Shown piece after piece: positions 1 through 7,749 of a stretch of DNA of 64,000 nt. This DNA comes from Yinghuangia seranimata (GTDB taxonomy: Bacteria; Actinomycetota; Actinomycetes; Streptomycetales; Streptomycetaceae). The stretch lies in contig NZ_JASAOI010000029.1 in assembly GCF_029953285.1 (NCBI RefSeq), positions 1-64,000 on the forward strand. The letters run 5' to 3'. Within the stretch, counting starts at the first letter, position 1; each line of letters begins with the position of its first letter. The notes under the pieces were generated by a model, which was not told where the DNA came from, did no database searches, and saw nothing but the letters and a program-made list of their open reading frames with translations. A program made the position numbers and the translations under genes.

Positions 1-204
1 CGGTAGACGCGGTGTTCGCTCGACACGACCCGCTTTACCAGGGGCTTCACGCCTGCGGGAGCCGCGCACCACCGCGCACGGCAACTCCCGCCCGCGCGCC
101 CCCACGGCTTTCACTGAGAAAACCTCAATAGGGATTCGTGTGCCTCAATGCCCCGATTTGGTGCGATATGAGAACCGTGAAGTGCGGTCACCGGTCGTCA
201 AAGG

Positions 205-487
205 TGGTCGCCCGCCCCACGCCGGGACCGCAGCCCGGCAACGCAACGCACCCGATGCGCCTCCACACCGCCTCCCCCTCCCGATAGTTGCCGTGGTTTT
301 AAGCGCGGCCGGGCGGCTGTCAAGGCGCCCCCACCACCCCGGGACAGGCCACCTGTTGATGACTGATCCACCGCGCCTTGACAGGCGACCGGCCGCGCGG
401 ACAATCCCCAATCGGGAGGGGGAGGTGGCCTCCGCCGGCAGACAGGTCCGGGACGGCGCATGGACTTCGACTCCCACGCCGCAACGG
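205..487. repeat. MITE-like palindromic intergenic element, copy A
   Basis: A non-coding unit about 283 bp long that recurs in opposite orientation at 14970-15240 at roughly 75-80% identity by eye. Its core (274-422) is a long imperfect inverted repeat: CCCCCTCCCGAT at 274-285 mirrors ATCGGGAGGGGG at 411-422, and CTGTCAAGGCGC at 317-328 mirrors GCGCCTTGACAG at 373-384. A smaller ACAGG/CCTGT stem lies between the arms. No credible gene lies in it. It sits directly downstream of the acyl-CoA dehydrogenase stop. It may be a MITE-type element or a structured RNA. Bases 1-204 hold nothing else I recognise. Confidence 0.7.
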
Positions 488-507
488 AACAGGCGCGCCC
501 GGACCCG

Positions 508-2109
508 TCACCAGCCCTCGCGCAGGGCCCGGTCCGCCAGTTCTGCACGGGCCGACGTCGGGCCGCCGTGGGCCAGTTCGGCGAGGCGGGTGATCGCGCG
601 GAGGTCGCCCAGGCCCGACTCTCGCAGGTAGCCGTGGGCGCCGCACAGCAGGATCGCGTCCTCGACGACACGGTGGCAGGCCGGGCCGACCACGGCGCGA
701 GCGGCGAGTTCGTCCGCTTCGCCGCGTTGCGCCACCAGCCCGCGCGCTGCGGCGAGTTCGAGTCTCATGTCGGCAAGTCTCTGCCTGACCACCGGCAGTT
801 TCGCCAGCACCGTGCCGTACGCCTGGCGCCGCCCCACATACTCGACCGCTATGCGCAGGGCCTGTTCGGCGGCGGCCACGGCGTCGGCCAGCAGGCCTTC
901 GCCCTCGGTGGGTTCGGCTATCGCCTCGCCTCGCTCGCCCAGCACCAGTGCGGCGATCGTCGCGCGGTGGAGGTCGTTCGCGCCGACGCTGATCGGACCG
1001 TCCAGCCGGAATACCGCCTCGGCCTCGAACCGCGCTGCGGCGGACGGGTCTTCATTGCCTGCGACCGTGTCGGCGGCGATCCGGGCCGCGGCCTGGACGA
1101 ACTCGGTCAGCCTGACCTTCGCGACCGCTGCGGCGGCCGGGTCCGCCTTCACCGCCTTCACCGCCGTCGCCGCCGCGACCGGGGCGAGCGCGGGCGCGCG
1201 TTCGGCCGCGAGGCCCGCCCACAGGCCGCCCAGCGCGTCGCGCAGCACCCCGGCCCGAGCGGCGGCCACGGGGTCGGCGCCCCGCAGGTCCGCCGCCCCC
1301 GTCGTCCGTGCCCATGCCGTCAGGTCGGCCACGATCCTGTGTGCCCACCCCAGGTGGAACATGCCGCCCTGCTCGGCCCGGATCGCCCGGGCGGCCTGGC
1401 GGCGTCCGGCGCCTGCTTCGCCGAGGAGTTCGGCCTCCGTCGCGTCGAACTCCAGCTCGTCGAGGGTGTATCCGGCGAGCGTGGGCATCCGGCGCACCGC
1501 GACCGTGTCCCCCGCGGCCCGCAGGTCGACGACGAACATGGCCGGCCCGTGCCGGGTCTGGGCCGCCGTCAGACAGCGCTCGGCCTTGGCCCCGCCGGTG
1601 ATGCGGGACTTGACGCCGGTCAGCCGCCACACCCCGTCCCCATCCTGCTCCCCCCGGGTGGCCAGACCCGCGAACAGGTCGTTGCCCGAGGTGGGTTCGG
1701 TGTACGCGCAGCACCACATCTCGGTGCCGCCCAGCATGCCGGGGAGCAGGCGTGAGCGCTGCCGGGCGCTGCCGTACGCGATCACCGGCCGCGCCGCGAG
1801 GGTCACCCCTGTGTCGACCAACGGTGCGTGGTGCCAAGCGACTTCGTACGCGAAGGCCGCCGCCCACGTCGCGGGTCGCCCGCCGCCGCCCATCGCGAAC
1901 GGCAGCGAGACGCCCAGCAGGCCCCGCTCCCCCGCCTCGCGCAGCAGCTCGCGCTCGAACTTCTCGTCCAGTCCGGTCCTGTCGGCCGGGTCGGTGTGGT
2001 GGGCGGTGCGTTCCGGAGCCATTGCCCCGGTCAGCCACGTGCATACGCCGGCACGGAACGCCTCGGCGGGTGCGTCGAGTCCGAGGTCGAGTGGGTGGTG
2101 CGGCCTCAC
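508..2109 (-). CDS. Acyl-CoA dehydrogenase, full domain fused to a second C-terminal domain
   Basis: A 533-residue flavoprotein of the acyl-CoA dehydrogenase family, expected to use FAD to introduce a 2,3-double bond into an acyl-CoA. The first ~385 residues form a complete unit: helical N-terminal domain, a middle beta-domain with AYTEPTSGND, and the C-terminal helical bundle ending in an LDGPISVGANDLHR-type stretch. A further ~145 residues repeat the start of another C-terminal bundle (EYVGRRQAYGTVLAKLPVVR), giving a fusion longer than the usual ~380 residues. The GTG start at 2109 overlaps the stop of the upstream amidohydrolase as GTGA, so the two are translationally coupled. Substrate unknown. 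Confidence 0.85.
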   Translation of the reverse strand: MRPHHPLDLGLDAPAEAFRAGVCTWLTGAMAPERTAHHTDPADRTGLDEKFERELLREAGERGLLGVSLPFAMGGGGRPATWAAAFAYEVAWHHAPLVDTGVTLAARPVIAYGSARQRSRLLPGMLGGTEMWCCAYTEPTSGNDLFAGLATRGEQDGDGVWRLTGVKSRITGGAKAERCLTAAQTRHGPAMFVVDLRAAGDTVAVRRMPTLAGYTLDELEFDATEAELLGEAGAGRRQAARAIRAEQGGMFHLGWAHRIVADLTAWARTTGAADLRGADPVAAARAGVLRDALGGLWAGLAAERAPALAPVAAATAVKAVKADPAAAAVAKVRLTEFVQAAARIAADTVAGNEDPSAAARFEAEAVFRLDGPISVGANDLHRATIAALVLGERGEAIAEPTEGEGLLADAVAAAEQALRIAVEYVGRRQAYGTVLAKLPVVRQRLADMRLELAAARGLVAQRGEADELAARAVVGPACHRVVEDAILLCGAHGYLRESGLGDLRAITRLAELAHGGPTSARAELADRALREGW

Positions 2110-3323
2110 TGGGGTTCCGGCAGGTCGAGGCCGAGGAGGCGGATGGCGTTGCCGCGCGCGAGCTTGTGGATCGTGGCGTCGTCGAGGTGGCCGAACTGCG
2201 CGGCGGCCGCGGCGCGCGAGTGGGGCCACGTGCCGTCCTGATGCGGGTAGTCGGTCTCGAACGCCACGTTGTCCACGCCCACGTGGTCGAGGAGTTCGAC
2301 GCCGACGGCGTCCTTGAAGAAGCACGAGTACATCTGCCGGCGGTAGTACGTGGACGGCGGCTCGGGGCACAGGCGTTGGCTGCCCGACCAGCCCCGGTGC
2401 GTCGTCCAGACGTCGTCGATGCGTTCCAGCAGGTACGGGATCCACCCGATCTGCGCCTCGGCGAACAGCAGGTTGAGGCGCGGGCGGCGGTGCAGGACGC
2501 CGGAGAACATCCAATCGGCCATGGAGGCCGCCGAGTTGCCGAAGATGATCGTGGACGCGACGGCGTCGGGGGCGTCCGGCGAGGCCTGCGGGGTCTTGGT
2601 GCCCGACCCGATGTGCATCGCCAGCACCGTGCCGGTCTCCTCGCACGCCTCGAACAACGGCTCCCACGCGCCCGAGTAGATGCTCGGCAGCCCCAGGTAG
2701 GTCGGGAGTTCGCTGAACGCGGCCGCCCGCACGCCGCGTTCGGCGTTCCGCCGTACCTCGGCGGCGGCGGCCTCGGCGTCCCACAGCGGGACCAGGCACA
2801 GCGGGATCAGCCTGCCGCCCGACGTGCCGCACCACTCCTCGACCATCCAGTCGTTGTACGCGCGCACGCACGACAGCGCCAGCTCGCGGTCCTTGCCGCC
2901 GAGGAACAACTGGCCGCAGAAACGGGGGTAGTTCGGGAAGCACATCTGCGCCTGGACGTGGTTGAGGTCCATGTCGGCGAGCCGGTCGGCGGTGCGCCAG
3001 CAGCCCGGGCGCATCTGGTCGTACGTGATGCCGGTCATCGTGATCTCGTCGGCCGGGTAACCGGCGGCGGCGATGAGGCGCTTGACGGAGTAGTAGTGGT
3101 CCTCGTAGTGCCACCAGGCGACGTCGGGGCCGTCCTCGCCGGGCGCCTCGCGGTAGGTTCCGCCGGTCAACACCGGTTGTCCGCCGGGGAGATGCTCGAT
3201 GCGCGGACCGATGTCGCGGTAACGACGCGGCAGGCGCGAGGACCACAGGTCGGGGGGCTCGACGACGTGGGCGTCCAGGTCGACGAGGGGCGGGATGCGC
3301 TCCAGATCCGGAGTAGCCGTCAT
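2106..3323 (-). CDS. Amidohydrolase, ACMSD-like (amidohydrolase 2 family)
   Basis: A 405-residue metal-dependent amidohydrolase of the TIM-barrel group that includes aminocarboxymuconate-semialdehyde and resorcylate decarboxylases. The N-terminus VDLDAHVVEPPDLW carries the metal-binding H-x-V variant typical of actinobacterial members, and the C-terminal FETDYPHQDGTWPHS has the conserved metal-site aspartate and histidines. I place the start at ATG 3323. A TTG two codons upstream (3329) would lie inside the palindrome at 3328-3343. It is the first gene of a two-gene unit with the acyl-CoA dehydrogenase, which suggests a ring- or side-chain-degrading step feeding CoA chemistry. Substrate not deducible. 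Confidence 0.85.
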   Translation of the reverse strand: MTATPDLERIPPLVDLDAHVVEPPDLWSSRLPRRYRDIGPRIEHLPGGQPVLTGGTYREAPGEDGPDVAWWHYEDHYYSVKRLIAAAGYPADEITMTGITYDQMRPGCWRTADRLADMDLNHVQAQMCFPNYPRFCGQLFLGGKDRELALSCVRAYNDWMVEEWCGTSGGRLIPLCLVPLWDAEAAAAEVRRNAERGVRAAAFSELPTYLGLPSIYSGAWEPLFEACEETGTVLAMHIGSGTKTPQASPDAPDAVASTIIFGNSAASMADWMFSGVLHRRPRLNLLFAEAQIGWIPYLLERIDDVWTTHRGWSGSQRLCPEPPSTYYRRQMYSCFFKDAVGVELLDHVGVDNVAFETDYPHQDGTWPHSRAAAAAQFGHLDDATIHKLARGNAIRLLGLDLPEPQ

Positions 3324-3327
3324 GGCC

Positions 3328-3343
3328 AATCATCATAATGATT
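3328..3343. promoter_or_regulatory. Palindromic operator AATCAT-N4-ATGATT
   Basis: A perfect 6-4-6 inverted repeat between the divergent amidohydrolase and enoyl-CoA hydratase genes. Its core ATCAT-N4-ATGAT is identical in half-site and spacing to a palindrome at 6353-6366 in the other divergent promoter of this block. The nearby GntR regulator (4575-5378) is the natural candidate to bind both; that link is inferred. Confidence 0.55.
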
Positions 3344-3368
3344 GCAAGTGCACGATGGCAGAACGCGG

Positions 3369-3422
3369 AACGTCGAACGTCCTGTACGTCCAACGTCGAA
3401 CGTCGAACGTCGAACGTCCAAC
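3369..3422. repeat. Short direct repeats in a 5' leader
   Basis: Several near-perfect tandem copies of an AACGTCG-type unit occupy the leader just upstream of the enoyl-CoA hydratase ribosome-binding site. They are in-frame readable but the real start lies after them. Role unknown; possibly replication slippage. Confidence 0.6.
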
Positions 3423-3437
3423 GCGAAGGAGCCTCGT

Positions 3438-4253
3438 ATGGCCGACGGAGACCACTACGGCTTCACGTACCTGCGCACCGAACTGCGGGGGCGGATCCTG
3501 TGGGTGACCCTCGACCGCCCCGAGCGGCGCAACGCGATCAGCCCGGAGATGCACGCCGAGTTCACCCCGCTGTTCCGCCGTGTGGCCGCCGACGAGCAGG
3601 TCGACGTGGTGGTGGTGACCGGGGCCGGCGACAAGGCCTTCTGCGTCGGGGCCGACTTCGCCGGAATGGACGCCAAGCTCACCGAGGGCTACCCCGACGG
3701 GAATCCGGAGCTGTTGGAGGGGTCGGCGGCCCTGGTGCGCGCCCAACTCGCCGTACCGCAGCCGGTGATCGCGGCGGTCAACGGCGACGCGCTGGGGCTC
3801 GGCGCGACGCTCGCGCTGTTCTGCGACGTGACGTTCCTGGCCGACACCGCGCGTATCGGCGACCCGCACGTGAACGCGGGCCTGGTGGCGGGCGACGGCG
3901 GCGCGATCCTGTGGCCGCTCCTGCTTGGCGTCAACCGGGGCAAGGAGTATCTGATGACCGGCGACATGATGACCGCCGACGAGGCCCTGCGCTACGGCCT
4001 CGTCAACCACGTCTGCCCGGCGGCAGAGGTCCGAACCCGCGCCGCGGCCCTGGCCGAACGCCTCGCCGCCGGCCCGCAGATCGCCATCCGCTTCAACAAG
4101 CGCCTGGCCAACACGGAGCTGGCCGACCGCGTGAACCGCCTGCTCGACACGTCGCTGGCCCTGGAGGCCGTGACGTTCGAGACGGCGGACCACAGGGAGG
4201 CGGTGACGGCGTTTCTAGAACGCCGCCACCCACACTTCGGCGGGAATGCCTGA
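3438..4253 (+). CDS. Enoyl-CoA hydratase/isomerase
   Basis: A 271-residue crotonase-fold protein that hydrates or isomerises enoyl-CoA thioesters. Diagnostic stretches are DRPERRNAISPEMH near the N-terminus, an oxyanion-hole region around GAGDKAFCVGADFAGMDAK, and the AAVNGDALGLGATLAL and DPHVNAGLVAGDGG segments. The catalytic glutamate of the first site lies in a changed context (FCDVTF replaces the usual D-rich motif), so the exact reaction (hydratase, isomerase or another crotonase chemistry) is open. The start was chosen at ATG 3438, 8 nt after a GAAGGAG ribosome site, rather than earlier ATGs that read through the direct repeats. Divergent from the amidohydrolase/acyl-CoA dehydrogenase pair, probably the same pathway. 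Confidence 0.88.
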   Translation: MADGDHYGFTYLRTELRGRILWVTLDRPERRNAISPEMHAEFTPLFRRVAADEQVDVVVVTGAGDKAFCVGADFAGMDAKLTEGYPDGNPELLEGSAALVRAQLAVPQPVIAAVNGDALGLGATLALFCDVTFLADTARIGDPHVNAGLVAGDGGAILWPLLLGVNRGKEYLMTGDMMTADEALRYGLVNHVCPAAEVRTRAAALAERLAAGPQIAIRFNKRLANTELADRVNRLLDTSLALEAVTFETADHREAVTAFLERRHPHFGGNA

Positions 4254-4412
4254 CTGACAGGTTGCCCGTCCGCTCAAGGACACCGGCCTGCCCTCGCCGG
4301 CGCCCGGTGCCCGGGCGCCGCGGCGCGGCTGCTGCGCGCTTCGGCGAAGAGCGATGAGGCCCAGATTGCCCCGCTGCGCGGGCCCGGCCCAGTCCCGGCC
4401 CAGTCCCGGCCC

Positions 4413-4503
4413 ATGCCCGCGCCCCCATGCCCGCGCCCCCATGCCCGCGCCCCCATGCCCGCGCCCCCATGCCCGCGCCCCCATGCCCGCGCCCCCATGC
4501 CCG
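4413..4503. repeat. 14-bp tandem repeat, 6.5 copies
   Basis: ATGCCCGCGCCCCC repeats perfectly with 14-bp spacing (ATG at 4413, 4427, 4441, 4455, 4469, 4483, 4497), preceded by two copies of a CCCAGTCCCGGC unit. It fills the 320-bp gap 4254-4574 between the convergent enoyl-CoA hydratase and GntR genes, where I see no gene. Such VNTR-like arrays are prone to length change. Confidence 0.9.
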
Positions 4504-4574
4504 CCAGGCGCTTCGCGCCGGCGGGCGCCGGCGGGGTGTGCGCGGGGCCGGTCGGGTGCGTTCGTCGTTGTCCG

Positions 4575-5378
4575 TTACACCTTGACCGGGCGGGCGCTGT
4601 GGGCTCGGAGGGGGTATTCCTGGGCGCCGGCGATGTGGCGGGAGGCGAGGCGGTAGACCTCGGTGTCGTCGCCTGCGGCGATCAGGGCGATCAGCTTGCC
4701 GTGGTCGCGGAGGCTGGCTTCGCGGACGGCGCGGGCCGTGTCGGCGAGGGCGGCGTCCGCCCAGACCTGTTCCTGGCGGGCCCACAGGACCTCGACGGCG
4801 CCGAGGAGGATCTGCATCGTCGCGTTGCCGCACCGTTCCACGAGGGCCTCGTGGAAGGCGCGGTTCTCGCGGAGGAAGGCGTCGCCGTCGTCGAGGACGT
4901 CGGCCATGCGCGCGTGGACGGCCTCCAGGTGCGGCACCACCGCCGTCGCCCGGTCGGCGCGCGACGCGCAGAGCGCGGCGCACACCGGTTCCAACTGCCG
5001 CAGCGCGCCCGCCAGATCCTCCAGCGGGACGTGCCGGGCGTGCATGACCATCCCGAACATGTGGGCCGCGTCCGCCGGTTGGGGCACGTGGACGACGGCG
5101 CCGCCCGCGTTGCCCCGCCGAACCGTGATCAGGCCCTCGGTCTCCAGCACCCGGAACGCCTGCCGCACCGTGGTGCGGCCCACGCCGAACTCGGCCATCA
5201 GGTCGTCCTGCTTGGGCAGCGTGCCGCCGTCCGGGATGGCCCCGTCGAGGATCCGGGCGCGCAGCCGGGCGGCGACCGCGTCGGCGATGCTGTGGTGCCG
5301 TACCGCCTCGGCGTCGCCCGGCGGCAGCGCCCGCACCGACGCCGCGCCGCCCGCGCCCAGCCCTCGACGCTCGGTCAC
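4575..5378 (-). CDS. GntR-family regulator, FadR/FCD subfamily
   Basis: A 267-residue repressor/activator. A winged helix-turn-helix spans about residues 30-95 (LMAEFGVGRTTVRQAFRVLE, then the wing ITVRRGNAGG). It is followed by an all-helical FCD ligand-binding domain with metal-site-type residues in ENRAFHEALV and LRDHGKLI. FCD regulators commonly sense small organic acids or acyl-CoA derivatives. The GTG start at 5378 overlaps the aldo-keto reductase stop (GTGA), so both are on one transcript. It lies between two divergent promoters that share an ATCAT-N4-ATGAT palindrome and is inferred to control both and so itself. Confidence 0.88.
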   Translation of the reverse strand: MTERRGLGAGGAASVRALPPGDAEAVRHHSIADAVAARLRARILDGAIPDGGTLPKQDDLMAEFGVGRTTVRQAFRVLETEGLITVRRGNAGGAVVHVPQPADAAHMFGMVMHARHVPLEDLAGALRQLEPVCAALCASRADRATAVVPHLEAVHARMADVLDDGDAFLRENRAFHEALVERCGNATMQILLGAVEVLWARQEQVWADAALADTARAVREASLRDHGKLIALIAAGDDTEVYRLASRHIAGAQEYPLRAHSARPVKV

Positions 5379-6313
5379 GCCACGGCCCCCGCGGTGATCG
5401 CGGCGATCTCCGCCAGCTCGTCGGCGGTCAGGTCGACCACCGCGGCGGCGTTGGCCGCGGCCTGCTCGGCGCTCGTCGCCCCGACCAGGACGGACGGCAC
5501 CTCGGGCTGCGCGGCGAGCCAGGACAGCGCGAGCTCGAGGAGCGTCCGGCCGTGGTCGGCGGCGTACGCGGTGAGCTTCTCGACGATGTCGAAGTTCGCG
5601 TCGGTGGCGCCGTCGGCGAGCCGCGGGATGGCCGCGAAGCGGGTGTTCTCCGGGAACTCCTCGCCGCGCCGGTACTTGCCGGTCAGCAGCCCGGACGCGA
5701 GCGGGAAGTACGGAATCACCCCGAGGTCCAGGTGCCGTGCCGCCGGCACGACCTCGCGCTCGATGCCGCGCTTGAGCAGGCTCCACTCGGCCTGCGTGGC
5801 GATGAACCGGGCGCCGCCGGACGCCCGCGCGATGTGGTCGGCGTCGACCAGCTGCCAGCCGGTGAGGTTGGAGTTGGCGATGTACCGGACCTTGCCCTGC
5901 CGCACCAGGTCGTCGAGGGCCGCGAGGGTCTCCTCCATCGGGGTGTCCGGGTCCGGGAAGTGCAGGTAGTACAGGTCGATGTGGTCGGTGCCGAGCCGGG
6001 TCAGGCTGGTCTCGACCTGCCGCATGACCTGGAGCCGCGCCGCGCCGCCGTCGTACGGGCCCTTGCCCGGCGCGCCGAACTTGGTCGCGACCACCACCTC
6101 GTCGCGCCGCGAGCCGAGGGCGCGGCCGAGCATCTCCTCGGAGCGCCCGCCGCCGTAGATGTACGCGGTGTCGAAGAAGGTCACGCCCGCGTCGAGCGCG
6201 GCGCCGACCACCTTGTCCGCCGCGGCGGCGTCTATCCGCATGCCGAAGTTGTTACACCCGAGACCGACCGCCGAGACCTTGAGGCCCGATCCCCCGACCC
6301 TGCTGTACCGCAC
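5375..6313 (-). CDS. Aldo-keto reductase
   Basis: A 312-residue NADPH-dependent (beta/alpha)8 oxidoreductase. The catalytic tetrad is visible: D in FFDTAYIYGGG, Y in the same motif, K in VVVATKFG, and H in IDLYYLHFPD. The C-terminal SVLVGATSAEQ binds the nucleotide phosphate. The GTG start at 6313 follows an AGGGGAG ribosome site. It resembles the group containing glyceraldehyde-3-phosphate reductase and deoxysugar ketoreductases. It is divergent from an RfbH-like 3-dehydrase and co-transcribed with the GntR regulator, so a sugar or hydroxy-aldehyde substrate is possible but unproven. Confidence 0.9.
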   Translation of the reverse strand: MRYSRVGGSGLKVSAVGLGCNNFGMRIDAAAADKVVGAALDAGVTFFDTAYIYGGGRSEEMLGRALGSRRDEVVVATKFGAPGKGPYDGGAARLQVMRQVETSLTRLGTDHIDLYYLHFPDPDTPMEETLAALDDLVRQGKVRYIANSNLTGWQLVDADHIARASGGARFIATQAEWSLLKRGIEREVVPAARHLDLGVIPYFPLASGLLTGKYRRGEEFPENTRFAAIPRLADGATDANFDIVEKLTAYAADHGRTLLELALSWLAAQPEVPSVLVGATSAEQAAANAAAVVDLTADELAEIAAITAGAVA

Positions 6314-6352
6314 GCGCCGACTCCCCTCACGCTCCGAACCACTTGCCCCACC

Positions 6353-6366
6353 ATCATAGCCATGAT
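6353..6366. promoter_or_regulatory. Palindromic operator ATCAT-N4-ATGAT
   Basis: A 5-4-5 inverted repeat in the divergent promoter between the aldo-keto reductase and the RfbH-like gene. Half-sites and spacing match the palindrome at 3329-3342. Probable binding site of the GntR protein encoded at 4575-5378; inferred only. Confidence 0.55.
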
Positions 6367-6445
6367 AGCCATGAAAGGGATGCTGACGCTCCGTCAGCCA
6401 CCCTCGGCACCACCACCACATCACAACACCCAGGGGCGGAACCAC

Positions 6446-7648
6446 ATGCGCAAGATCCCGTACGCCGGCAGCGTCCACGACCAGGCCGAGATCGACGCCA
6501 TGCTGACCATCCTCAACGGTCCCCCCAGCGCCATGACCATCGGCCCCAACGTCGCCGCCATGGAGCAGAAGGTCGCCGCGCTGTTCGGCAAGAGCCACGG
6601 CCTGATGTGCAACTCGGGATCGTCCGCCCTCTACCTCGCCATCGAGCTGCTCCGCCTCACGCCCGGTGACGAGATCATCACCTCGACGCTGACCTTCTCC
6701 ACCGACATCGCCCCCATGGTCAAGGCCGGCCTCGTCCCCGTCCTCGCCGACGTCGACCCCGACACCTTCCAGATCGACGTCGACCGCATCGAAGGCCTCA
6801 TCGGCCCGCGCACCAAGGCCATCCTCACCCCCAACCTCGCCGGCAACGCCCCCGACTGGGACCGCATCCGCGAGATCGCCGACCGGCACGGCCTCGTCGT
6901 CGTCGAGGACTCCTGCGACGCCCTCGGCGCCACCCTGCGCGGCACCCCCACCGGCACCCGCGCCGACATCTCCGTCACCAGCTTCGCCATGAGCCACATC
7001 ATCACCTGCGCCGGCAACGGCGGCATGGTGCTCGTGGACGACGAGGCCCTGCGCGACCGCGGCCTCATGCTGCGCCGCTGGGGCCGCCGCTCCGAACTCC
7101 AGCTGTTCGGCTCCAAGAAGGGCAACCGCGACTTCTTCGAGGAGATCGACGGCGTGCTCTACGACAACCTGTTCATCTTCGACGAGATCGGCTGGAACTT
7201 CGAACCGTCGGAGCTCGGCGCCGCCTTCGGCCTCGCCCAACTGGAGAAGCTGCCGCGCTTCCTGGCGACCCGTCAGCGCCACTTCGCGGCACACCACGCG
7301 TTCTTCTCCAAGCACCCCGAGGCGTTCATCGCGCCGCGCCAGACCGAGGGGCTGGAGACCGGCTGGCTCAACTTCCCCGCGATCATCAACCCGGAGGCCG
7401 GCTTCACCCGCGGCGAACTCCAGCAGTACCTCGAGGAGCGCGGCGTCTCGACGCGCACGGTGTGGTCCGGCAACATCCTGCGCCAGCCCGGCTTCAAGGA
7501 CATCGCGCACCGCGCCGACCCGGACGGCTACCCGAACGCCGACCGGGTCATGCAGCACGCGTTCATCGTGCCGATGAACCACCGCATGGACGACGAGGAC
7601 ACGGCGTACATCCACGAGCAGGTGGAGGGGTTCCTGGCCTCGCGCTGA
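6446..7648 (+). CDS. DegT/DnrJ/EryC1-family protein, RfbH/ColD-like 3-dehydrase
   Basis: A 400-residue PLP/PMP-fold enzyme. The family lysine that normally forms the internal aldimine is a histidine (SFAMSHIIT, H184), as in the deoxysugar 3-dehydrases RfbH (E1) and ColD, which use PMP to remove a C3 hydroxyl rather than transaminate. The downstream GWNFEPSELGAAFGLAQLEK stretch is also RfbH-like. The cysteine set that holds the [2Fe-2S] cluster in E1 is absent (the only cysteines are near residues 55, 157 and 188), favouring a ColD-like, cluster-free mechanism. The ATG at 6446 follows GGGGCGGA. No other deoxysugar genes are adjacent, so the substrate is unknown. Confidence 0.8.
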   Translation: MRKIPYAGSVHDQAEIDAMLTILNGPPSAMTIGPNVAAMEQKVAALFGKSHGLMCNSGSSALYLAIELLRLTPGDEIITSTLTFSTDIAPMVKAGLVPVLADVDPDTFQIDVDRIEGLIGPRTKAILTPNLAGNAPDWDRIREIADRHGLVVVEDSCDALGATLRGTPTGTRADISVTSFAMSHIITCAGNGGMVLVDDEALRDRGLMLRRWGRRSELQLFGSKKGNRDFFEEIDGVLYDNLFIFDEIGWNFEPSELGAAFGLAQLEKLPRFLATRQRHFAAHHAFFSKHPEAFIAPRQTEGLETGWLNFPAIINPEAGFTRGELQQYLEERGVSTRTVWSGNILRQPGFKDIAHRADPDGYPNADRVMQHAFIVPMNHRMDDEDTAYIHEQVEGFLASR

Positions 7649-7749
7649 CGAAGGCGGGGGCGAGGGTGGGGCGCTGCTGCCGCTGGACGGTGCGGGCCAG
7701 GACGAGGCGCGGCAGCGCGCCGCGGGACGGAGCAGAACGGCGGACCGGG

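Noticed and set aside
145-671. Several overlapping open frames in the first 670 bp as genes
   Set aside because: They overlap the palindromic repeat or the acyl-CoA dehydrogenase end in other frames and show no family features.
4413-4503. Tandem repeat considered as a CRISPR array
   Set aside because: Units are 14 bp and contiguous with no unique spacers, and there are no cas genes. It is a simple VNTR.
5552-6445. Extending the RfbH-like protein upstream to make a 698-residue product
   Set aside because: The added part is antisense to the aldo-keto reductase and the family homology begins at ATG 6446.
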